DNA of 64,000 nucleotides from Pseudomonas sp. JAI120 (GTDB lineage Bacteria > Pseudomonadota > Gammaproteobacteria > Pseudomonadales > Pseudomonadaceae). Shown here one piece after another: positions 1 to 7,135 of the stretch; positions within the stretch are counted from its first letter, which is position 1, and the number at the start of each line of letters is the position of its first letter. A model generated the notes under the pieces. It was given only the letters and a program-made list of their open reading frames with translations, was not told the DNA's origin and searched no databases. The translations under genes were made by a program, and so were the position numbers. Where the stretch lies: contig NZ_JACHCZ010000003.1 of the NCBI RefSeq assembly GCF_014207255.1, positions 618,813 to 682,812 of the forward strand. The letters run 5' to 3'.

Positions 1-1
1 G

Positions 2-598
2 GACTGGTACGGGCTGTTCTCGATCTTTATCCCGGTGTATGTGTTCCTGCTGCTGCCGATCCTCGCCTCCCTGGGCGGCGACACCACGCACTTCCTGGAA
101 CGCGCCTCCAAGGTGCAATGGGGCCTGATGATCGCGGTGTTCTGCGTGTCGTTCGTGCCCGCCCTGCTGACCCTCGACATCCCCGGCTACGAAGGCCGCA
201 ACCTGCTGCTGATCGCCTACCTGGTGATCGTGGTGCAACTCTCGGACGTGCTGCAGTACGTGTGCGGCAAGCTGTTCGGCAAACACAAGATCGCGCCCAA
301 CCTGTCGCCATCAAAGACTGTGGAAGGCTTTGTCGGCGGGATTCTGTTGTCATCCTTGATCGGCGCGGCGCTATGGTGGACCACGCCGTTCAACCCGTGG
401 CAATCGTTCCTGATCGCCTTGCTGATCAACCTGCTCGGCTTCGCCGGCGGCATCGTCATGTCGGCAATCAAGCGCGACCGGGGGGTGAAGGACTGGGGGC
501 ATATGATCGAAGGGCACGGCGGGATGCTGGATCGGCTGGATTCGGTGTGTTTTGCGGCGCCGATTTTCTTCCACCTCGTGCGCTACTGGTGGACCTGA
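2..598 (+). CDS. CdsA-like phosphatidate cytidylyltransferase, 3' part
   Basis: The reading frame is open from the first bases of the window, so this is the C-terminal ~198 residues of a longer protein. It is rich in hydrophobic membrane segments and ends with the CDP-diglyceride synthetase signature: a Ser-x-x-Lys-Arg followed by KD, the GHGG turn and DRLDS, near residues 152-172 of the visible part. The family transfers CMP from CTP to phosphatidic acid at the inner membrane, the entry to phospholipid synthesis. The main housekeeping cdsA normally sits with uppS and dxr, so this is more likely a YnbB-type paralogue. Its upstream partner genes lie outside the window. Confidence 0.85.
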   Translation, partial: DWYGLFSIFIPVYVFLLLPILASLGGDTTHFLERASKVQWGLMIAVFCVSFVPALLTLDIPGYEGRNLLLIAYLVIVVQLSDVLQYVCGKLFGKHKIAPNLSPSKTVEGFVGGILLSSLIGAALWWTTPFNPWQSFLIALLINLLGFAGGIVMSAIKRDRGVKDWGHMIEGHGGMLDRLDSVCFAAPIFFHLVRYWWT

Positions 599-632
599 CC
601 CACACCCCTCTCAAGCCCAATGAAGATCAAAC

Positions 633-663
633 TGTGGGAGGGGGCTTGCCCCTCCCACATTGG
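633..663. repeat. Single REP-type hairpin
   Basis: TGTGGGAGGGGCTTGCCCCTCCCACA-like unit, a near-perfect palindrome (GGGAGGGG against CCCCTCCC around CTTG), 35 bp after the stop of the cytidylyltransferase. The same motif recurs as inverted pairs near 12.6, 50.7, 58.1 and 62.7 kb. It is a typical Pseudomonas intergenic REP and may act as a transcript 3' end. Confidence 0.85.
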
Positions 664-859
664 TTTTCTGGTGTTATCGAGGTTTAAGCAAAGTCTGAAA
701 CCGCTGCTCCTACCTCTCGCTTCTCTTTATTTCGCAGGACATTTCCGAGAGAATCCCAGCCGCTTGTGCCCTGCCTTTTCGGTGGCTAGTCTGCGTTCGT
801 CACTGCCAATTCAGTGACCGGGTTTAGTCGCTCGGGAAAGATTTACATTGGGCGCACAA

Positions 860-886
860 GCGCCATCTCAAGCATGGCGTTTTTTT
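860..886 (+). terminator. Leader intrinsic terminator with overlapping alternative hairpin
   Basis: CGCCAT (861-866) pairs with ATGGCG (874-879) and is followed by seven T residues (880-886), which has the form of a Rho-independent terminator. The 5' arm is shared with a second possible hairpin, GGCGC (851-855) with GCGCC (860-864), so the two folds exclude each other. This is an attenuator-like arrangement ahead of the small ORF at 1036. There is no experimental support visible here; the structure is read from the sequence. Confidence 0.5.
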
Positions 887-901
887 CTGCCAACGCTTTA
901 T

Positions 902-979
902 GGTGGCTGTGCGCAGGGCACCTTCGGGTGCGCCGGGTTCCCAATGTTCCGGTCGACTAACCTGCGTACAGCTGCCACC
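902..979 (+). ncRNA. C4 antisense RNA-like three-way junction
   Basis: An outer stem joins GGTGGC (902-907) to GCCACC and continues with TGT/ACA and CGCAGG/CCTGCG. Inside are a GCACC-TTCG-GGTGC tetraloop hairpin (918-931) and a CCGG...CCGG hairpin. The 3' part carries two segments complementary to sequence just downstream: CGACTAA (954-960) to TTAGTCG (987-993), and AGCTGCCAC (970-978) to GTGGCAGCT (1000-1008). A compact RNA whose a' and b' segments pair with a and b near a downstream ribosome binding site is the known design of phage C4 antisense RNAs. Assignment to that family is from memory of its architecture and was not searched. Confidence 0.6.
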
Positions 980-1006
980 CCATCGTTTAGTCGCGACTCG
1001 TGGCAG

Positions 1007-1027
1007 CTCCAATTACCTACATTGGAG
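1007..1027 (+). promoter_or_regulatory. Hairpin covering the ribosome binding site of the 1036 ORF
   Basis: CTCCAAT (1007-1013) can pair with ATTGGAG (1021-1027), with a 7-base loop. The 3' arm contains the GGAG Shine-Dalgarno for the ATG at 1036, so this fold would hide the start site. The 5' arm adjoins GTGGCAGCT (1000-1008), which can instead pair with the C4-like RNA upstream, so RNA pairing could change access to the ribosome site. Inferred from sequence only. Confidence 0.5.
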
Positions 1028-1035
1028 TTACCGCA

Positions 1036-1236
1036 ATGAGCAAAGTAAAACCCGGTCCGCCCCATCCCTTTTTCATCCCCCACCCCGAAATCAGCTTCGA
1101 AGACGCACTGGTCTACGCCTCAGACCTGCTCCACTGTGCCGAACAGTTGCGCGACTCGCCCAAAGCCGCAGGACACCTCATGGAAATGGCCAGAGTGATG
1201 GTCGACCGCTCATTGGAATGCGTGGGGCCCCGCTGA
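1036..1236 (+). CDS. Small DUF3077/DUF6124-like protein
   Basis: A 66-residue soluble protein with no signal peptide. The ATG at 1036 is chosen because GGAG lies 8 bases before it; an in-frame GTG at 1000 lies in the structured leader. The core, with a pattern FEDALVYASDLLHCAEQL near residues 19-36, resembles the amphipathic helix of small Pseudomonas proteins of the DUF3077/DUF6124 type, whose function is unknown. The position directly downstream of a C4-like RNA leader suggests translational control by RNA. Family assignment is by resemblance and is moderate. Confidence 0.7.
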   Translation: MSKVKPGPPHPFFIPHPEISFEDALVYASDLLHCAEQLRDSPKAAGHLMEMARVMVDRSLECVGPR

Positions 1237-1255
1237 CGCGGTAAACATCCCCGCC

Positions 1256-1311
1256 GTGCGGCGTATCGGCGTCATCTTTTGTATCAAAGACGCGTGTAAG
1301 ATACGCCGCAC
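1256..1311. promoter_or_regulatory. 12-bp perfect inverted repeat before the alpha-2-macroglobulin gene
   Basis: GTGCGGCGTATC (1256-1267) and GATACGCCGCAC (1300-1311) are exact reverse complements, with a nested GCGTC (1269-1273)/GACGC (1289-1293) stem. The second arm ends 19 bases before the ATG at 1331. It could be a two-half-site operator, or a long 5'-leader hairpin near the ribosome site. No T-run follows it, so it is not a normal terminator. Confidence 0.6.
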
Positions 1312-1330
1312 TTAGCCAGGGATGCTCACC

Positions 1331-4300
1331 ATGTTCGATTCGCTCAAAGCCGTCAGCCGTCGTGTTGTCGGTGTGTTTCTGACTGTGGTGGGGGCCGTTT
1401 TTGGCCAATGGCATCCGCCGCTATGGCTGCGCGCTATCGGCCGTGGCCTGGTGAACCTGGGCAACAAAGCCCGCGCTTATCCGCGCCAGGCCGGTGCCGG
1501 CGTATTGGGCCTGGTGCTGCTGGCGGCCGCTGGCTTCTATGGCTGGCACTGGTACTCCAACCTGCCGCAGCCCCACACCGTGGGCTATTCGCTGCACAAA
1601 CCCAATCTGACTGACTACACCCAGCAACCGCCGGTTGTGGATAACTTGCAAGTGCATTTTGCCGAATCGGTGGCCCCCCTGGCCGCCATTGGCAAGCCGG
1701 TCACCGAGGGCATCACCCTCAAACCTGGCGTGGCCGGTACCTGGCGTTGGTCCGATGACCGTACTCTGCTGTTCGTACCGGAGAAAGACTGGCCCATCGA
1801 AGCGGGTTACACCCTTGATCTGGCCAGGAAAGGTTTGCTGGCCGATGGCGTACTGCTCAGCCAGTACAGCAGCCAGTTCTCCACCCAGCCATTCCGCGCC
1901 ACCCTGGCACACAACGAGTTGTATCAAGACCCGTCGAACCCGACGCTGAAACAACTGGTGGCGACCTTCCATTTTTCCCATCCGGTCGATGAAGACAGCC
2001 TGCGCAAGCGCGTCTCCGTAACCCTCGGCAAAGGCCTGGCCTACCGCGACGCCCAATTGCCCAACCGCCCGGAAATCAGCTTCGACGAGACCAAGCTGAA
2101 CGCCTACGTACGCTCCGCCGCCCTGGCCACGCCGCTGGAAAGCACGCCGGTCAGTGCCAAGCTGGATGAAGGCATCAAGGCCCGCGACGGCGGTAACGCC
2201 AGCACCGCGCCACTGGTGGCGGAAGTCACCGTGCCTGGCCGCTATCGCCTGACCTTTACCGGCGCCGAAGTGAGCTTTGTGGATAACGAGCGCGGCGAGC
2301 CTGAGCCGGTGCTGATGTTCAGCAGTTCCAGCGCCGTGGCCGATGACACCATTGCCGGTAAGGTCCAGGCCTGGCTGCTGCCGGAAAAAGCCCAGGACGA
2401 CACACGTCCTTATAACAGCAACGACATAAATGACGCCCTGCTGGCCCGTAGCACCAAGGTCACGCTGACCCACGTGCCCAGCGTCGAACCGCTGAACACC
2501 CTGAACGCCTTCAAGTTCAAGGCCCCGGCCGGCCGTGCGCTGTATGTGCGCGTGCCCGCCAACCTGGAAGCCATCGGTGGCTACCTGGCGAAAAACCCGA
2601 CGGCCTCGCTGATCAGCATGCCGGCTTATCCGCGCACCTTGCAGTTCCTGTCCGACGGCGCGCTGCTCAGCCTCAATGGCGAAAAACGCCTGGGCTTCAT
2701 GGCTCGTGGTGTACCTGGCGCCCATGTGGAAATCGCGCGCGTGCTGCCCAACCAATTGCAGCACCTGGTGGACCAGAGCAGCGGCAGCTTTGCCCGGCCC
2801 AATTTCGGCAACGAGTACTTCGACCGCATGGTTGAACGCCAGTCCCTGGATATTGCGCTGTCGTCCTCGGATCCGGCGAAAACCGTCTATGACAACGTCG
2901 ATCTGAGCCACTACCTCACCGCCAACGGTGGCCGTCGCGGTATTTTCGTGCTCAAGCTCAGCCCTCAGGATGAGCCGGCCGAGCGCACGTTCGACTATTC
3001 GCGCAGCACCACCTCTGACCTGCGCTTTATCGTGGTCACCGACCTCGGCATCATCGCCAAGCGCTCCAGCGATGGCAGCCATGACGTGTATGTGCAGTCC
3101 ATCGGCAACGGTTCGCCGGTGTCCGACGCCCAGGTCGACATCATTGGCCGCAACGGTCTGCCCGTGAGCAGCGGCCACACCGACGGCGAAGGCCACGTGC
3201 ATTTCGCCAAGCTGGATGAACTACGCCGTGAGAAAACACCGCTGATGTATGTGGTCACTCGCGGCAATGACCAGTCGTTCCTGCCGATCGCTCGTCAGTC
3301 CCAGCAGCTGGATTTGTCGCGCTTCGACGTAGGCGGTTTGGAAGAAGACGGCGCGATTGATCGCCTCAGTGCCTACCTGTTCACCGACCGTGGCCTCTAC
3401 CGCCCTGGCGAAACCGCGCACCTGGGCATGATCGTGCGCAGCGGCAACTGGAAAGGCGCCCTGCAAGGCCTGCCCGTGGAGTTGCAGATCACCGACCCAC
3501 GCGGTCTTGAAGTGATTCGCCAGCCGCTGAAGCTGTCTGCCAGCGGTTTTGAAACCTTTGATTTCCCCAGCAGCGAAGTCGCCCCCGCCGGTGACTACAC
3601 CGCGACCTTGCAGTTGATTGGCCAGAAACAGACCCGCACCGACCTCGGCAGTGTCAGCTTCAAGGTCCGCGATTTCGAACCGGACCGCATGAAGGTCAGC
3701 CTGAGCCTGCACGACACCCCAGTGCAGGGCTGGATTCCACCGGACCAGGTGGTGGCCAAGGTCACCGCGATGCACCTGTTCGGCGCCCCGGCGGCCGGCC
3801 GTCGCGTCACCGCAAAGATGTCCCTGAGCCCGACGCTCGCGGCATTTGAGCGTTATCCCGACTACCGTTTCCGCCTCAACGATTCCCTGGAAGAGGCCAG
3901 CACCGAAGACCTGGCCGAAACCACCGCCGACGACAACGGCCAGGCAGTACTCGATCTCAACCTGCAACGCTTTGCCAACAGCACCTATCGCTTGCAGGTG
4001 ATGACCCAAGTGTTCGAGGCCGAAGGGGGTCGTAACGTGGCGGCGCAAAGTGCGGTGCTGGTGTCGTCCGCCCCCTACCTTGTGGGTGTGAAAAGTCAGG
4101 ACTCGCTGTCGTACGTCGCCAAGGATGCCCCGCGCCAGGTGCAATGGCTGGCCGTCGCGCCCGACCTCACCCCGCTGGCGGTGGATGGCCTGACCAGCGA
4201 AGTGGTCGAACACCGCTACGTGTCGGTACTGGTGAAACAGTCCAACGGCACCTACAAGTACGAGTCGCGCATCAAGAACATCAGCCAGCCGGCCTCACCG

Positions 4301-7135
4301 CTGGTGATGACCAAGGACGGCGCCAGGCAGACCCTGAACACCGCCACCCCTGGCGATTTCACCCTGCAAGTGAAGGACGCCAACGGCAACCTGCTCAACC
4401 AGATCGACTACAGCGTGGCCGGACGCGGGAATACTTCGCGCTCCCTGGAACGCAACGCCGAGCTGCAACTGCGCCTGGATAAACGCAGCTACGCCACCGG
4501 CGATGAGATCGCGATCAGCATCCGCGCGCCTTACACCGGTGCAGGCCTGATCACCATCGAGCGGGACAAGGTCTACACCCAGCAGTGGTTCAAGGCCGAC
4601 AGTACCAACAGCGTGCAACATATCCGCGTGCCTGCGGGACTTGAGGGCAATGCCTACGTCAACGTGCAGTTTGTGCGCGACATCGGCTCGTCCGAGGTTT
4701 ATATGAGCCCGCTGTCCTACGGGGTGGTGCCGTTCAGCATCAACCTGGATGCACGGCGCATGGCGTTGAAGGTCGAGGGCCCGGCAAAAATAGAGCCGGG
4801 GCAGACCCTCGACATCAAGGTCAACGCCGACCGCCCCGGCCGCGCGGTGGTGTACGCGGTGGATGAAGGCATCTTGCAGGTAGCGCGCTACCAGACGCCG
4901 GACCCGCTGGGTTTCTTCTTCCAGAAGCGTGCGCTGGAAGTCGGCACCAGTCAGATCCTGGACCTGATCCTGCCGGAATTCAGCCGCCTGCTCAGTGGGG
5001 CGGCGCCCGGTGGCGATACGGAAGGCGCCCTGGCCAACCACCTCAACCCATTTAAGCGTAAACATCAGCCGCCAGTGGCCTGGTGGTCCGGGCTGGTGGA
5101 CTTGCCCGCCGGTGAAACCGTGCTGCATTACCAGGTGCCCGACAGCTTCAACGGCAAGCTGCACCTGTTCGCGGTGGCAGTGGATGCCGACAGCGTGGGC
5201 GTCAGCGAGGCCAATACCGAGGTCCGTGGCCCGATCGTCATCACGCCGAACGTGCCAGCCTTCGTGGCGCCGGGTGATGTGTTCAACGTCAGCGCCGGGG
5301 TATTCAGCAACCTCGAGGCTGCGGCGGACGTGAAGTTTGAAGTGCAGACCAGCGACGGCCTGGTGGTGCAGGGCGACAAAGCCAGTACCTTGTCCCTGCA
5401 ACCGCGTAAGGAGGGCACCGCCGAGTTCAAGATCAAAGTCGGCGAAACCCTCGGTTCGGCGGATTTGCGCTTTGTTGCAGTGTTGCCGGATGGCAAGCGG
5501 ATCCAGGTGGCGGAAACCACTTCGATTCGCCCTCTGAGCGAGCATCGCGTGGCCCTGAGCCTGGGTCGCTTCGACAGCGCCAGCAAAGAGCTCAAGCCCA
5601 CCCGTGAACTGTTCAGCCAACTGCGCGACGTGCAACTGGGCGTGGCGGCCTCGCCGCTGGTGTGGGCCAACGGCCTCAAGCATTACCTGGATGACTACGG
5701 CTATGCCTGCACCGAGCAACTGGTGTCCAAGGCCATGCCGGCGTTGATCTGGGGCGGTACCGCACCCGAAGCCGAACACGCCTTCAGCGCAGCGGTGCGC
5801 ATGCTGCGTCAGCGCCAGAACCAGGCCGGTGGTTTCGGTTTGTGGGCCGCCAACCCGGATGTGGCGCCCTACGCCAGCCTGTACGCCACCGATTTCCTGA
5901 TCGAAGCCAAGGAACGCGGGCTGCCGGTGCCCGAAGACCTTCTGGTGCGCGCCAATAGTTATCTGACGGACTTGGCCAACGGCCCGAGCGAAGGCCTGTC
6001 TGAATTGCGCAACCGCGCCTACGCCAGTTACCTGTTGAGTCGTCAGGGGATTCTGGTGAGCGGCGCCTTGAGCGATATACGCGAACGCTACGAAAGCTAC
6101 TTCAAGGACAGCTGGCAGAACGACCTTGGCGCCGCCTACCTGGCGGCCAGCTACAAACTGCTCAAGCAGGATCGCCAAGCCGACACCTTGTTCCGCAAGA
6201 TCCCTTGGCGTTCGCTTGTGGATAAGTGGGACAGCGATGGCCTGTATTACGACCCGCTGGTCCACGATGCCGAGCACCTGCACCTGCTCGCTCGCCATTT
6301 CCCCGAGTTGCTGGACGATGTTCCTACAGCCCTGCTGGATAAACTCGGCAAACGCCTCAACGAACAGCGCTACAACTCGCTGTCGGCGGCGCTGTTGCTG
6401 CGCGCCCTGGACAACTACGGCCAGCGCGCGCAAAGCGAGATGACCCTCAAGGCCACCGCCTGGCTGGGCGACAAGCAGCAACAACTGCTGGAAATGGCCG
6501 GCCAGCCACCCCGAGCGGCTGTACCGAGCGCCACGCAAAAACTGCTGATGGAAAAATCCGATGGCCCGGCGGCGTTCTACATGCTCAGCGAAGCCGGTTT
6601 CGATAAGGGTGCCAAGCTCAAGCCAATCAGCAACGGGCTGGAGATCATCCACGAATACCTCGACCTCAAAGGCGAGCCGGTGAGCACAGTGGCGGTGGGC
6701 GATGAGTTCCTGGTGCGCTTGCGCCTGCGTGCCACCGACCGTGACCAGGTGCAGCAAGTGGCCGTGGTCGACCTGCTGCCCGGTGGCGTCGAGCCTGTGT
6801 ATAACTTGCCGCCGGAGCCGGAAACCGCCAGTACCGAGGAAAGTGAAGGCGAAGAGTCCGATTACGTAGAAGAAAGCGATCAAGAAGCCGATGCCTGGCA
6901 AGCGCCGATCGGCGAAACCGAGCTGAGCAACTGGCAGCCGGACTACGTGGATGTGCGTGATGATCGGGTGGTGTTGTACGGCACGGCGCTGCGCGACGTA
7001 GGCACCTTCGTTTATCGCGTGCGTGCCACCAACGCCGGCACGTTCAATACGCCACCGGCCTACGCCGAAGGCATGTACGAAACCACCCTGCAAGGGCGCG
7101 GCAAAGTAGGCCAGCTTGAAATTACCAAGCCTTAA
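1331..7135 (+). CDS. Bacterial alpha-2-macroglobulin (periplasmic protease trap)
   Basis: About 1934 residues. The ATG at 1331 has AGGGA 8 bases upstream; an ATG at 1322 overlaps that site and is less likely. A single N-terminal membrane segment (about residues 54-72) anchors a very large periplasmic region made of MG-type beta domains and a C-terminal alpha/alpha barrel. The thioester motif CxEQ is present as CTEQ (C1460-Q1463), so covalent trapping of attacking proteases is plausible. An acidic Glu/Asp/Ser-rich insert lies near residues 1830-1855. The gene overlaps pbpC by 20 bases, matching the YfhM-PbpC pairing of enterobacteria, in which the inhibitor guards sites being repaired by PbpC. 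This differs from the MagD operon type, which has other partner genes. Confidence 0.93.
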   Translation: MFDSLKAVSRRVVGVFLTVVGAVFGQWHPPLWLRAIGRGLVNLGNKARAYPRQAGAGVLGLVLLAAAGFYGWHWYSNLPQPHTVGYSLHKPNLTDYTQQPPVVDNLQVHFAESVAPLAAIGKPVTEGITLKPGVAGTWRWSDDRTLLFVPEKDWPIEAGYTLDLARKGLLADGVLLSQYSSQFSTQPFRATLAHNELYQDPSNPTLKQLVATFHFSHPVDEDSLRKRVSVTLGKGLAYRDAQLPNRPEISFDETKLNAYVRSAALATPLESTPVSAKLDEGIKARDGGNASTAPLVAEVTVPGRYRLTFTGAEVSFVDNERGEPEPVLMFSSSSAVADDTIAGKVQAWLLPEKAQDDTRPYNSNDINDALLARSTKVTLTHVPSVEPLNTLNAFKFKAPAGRALYVRVPANLEAIGGYLAKNPTASLISMPAYPRTLQFLSDGALLSLNGEKRLGFMARGVPGAHVEIARVLPNQLQHLVDQSSGSFARPNFGNEYFDRMVERQSLDIALSSSDPAKTVYDNVDLSHYLTANGGRRGIFVLKLSPQDEPAERTFDYSRSTTSDLRFIVVTDLGIIAKRSSDGSHDVYVQSIGNGSPVSDAQVDIIGRNGLPVSSGHTDGEGHVHFAKLDELRREKTPLMYVVTRGNDQSFLPIARQSQQLDLSRFDVGGLEEDGAIDRLSAYLFTDRGLYRPGETAHLGMIVRSGNWKGALQGLPVELQITDPRGLEVIRQPLKLSASGFETFDFPSSEVAPAGDYTATLQLIGQKQTRTDLGSVSFKVRDFEPDRMKVSLSLHDTPVQGWIPPDQVVAKVTAMHLFGAPAAGRRVTAKMSLSPTLAAFERYPDYRFRLNDSLEEASTEDLAETTADDNGQAVLDLNLQRFANSTYRLQVMTQVFEAEGGRNVAAQSAVLVSSAPYLVGVKSQDSLSYVAKDAPRQVQWLAVAPDLTPLAVDGLTSEVVEHRYVSVLVKQSNGTYKYESRIKNISQPASPLVMTKDGARQTLNTATPGDFTLQVKDANGNLLNQIDYSVAGRGNTSRSLERNAELQLRLDKRSYATGDEIAISIRAPYTGAGLITIERDKVYTQQWFKADSTNSVQHIRVPAGLEGNAYVNVQFVRDIGSSEVYMSPLSYGVVPFSINLDARRMALKVEGPAKIEPGQTLDIKVNADRPGRAVVYAVDEGILQVARYQTPDPLGFFFQKRALEVGTSQILDLILPEFSRLLSGAAPGGDTEGALANHLNPFKRKHQPPVAWWSGLVDLPAGETVLHYQVPDSFNGKLHLFAVAVDADSVGVSEANTEVRGPIVITPNVPAFVAPGDVFNVSAGVFSNLEAAADVKFEVQTSDGLVVQGDKASTLSLQPRKEGTAEFKIKVGETLGSADLRFVAVLPDGKRIQVAETTSIRPLSEHRVALSLGRFDSASKELKPTRELFSQLRDVQLGVAASPLVWANGLKHYLDDYGYACTEQLVSKAMPALIWGGTAPEAEHAFSAAVRMLRQRQNQAGGFGLWAANPDVAPYASLYATDFLIEAKERGLPVPEDLLVRANSYLTDLANGPSEGLSELRNRAYASYLLSRQGILVSGALSDIRERYESYFKDSWQNDLGAAYLAASYKLLKQDRQADTLFRKIPWRSLVDKWDSDGLYYDPLVHDAEHLHLLARHFPELLDDVPTALLDKLGKRLNEQRYNSLSAALLLRALDNYGQRAQSEMTLKATAWLGDKQQQLLEMAGQPPRAAVPSATQKLLMEKSDGPAAFYMLSEAGFDKGAKLKPISNGLEIIHEYLDLKGEPVSTVAVGDEFLVRLRLRATDRDQVQQVAVVDLLPGGVEPVYNLPPEPETASTEESEGEESDYVEESDQEADAWQAPIGETELSNWQPDYVDVRDDRVVLYGTALRDVGTFVYRVRATNAGTFNTPPAYAEGMYETTLQGRGKVGQLEITKP

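Noticed and set aside
764..792. TTGTGC-17-TAGTCT as promoter for the C4-like leader
   Set aside because: Spacing is right, but both hexamers match the sigma-70 consensus poorly.
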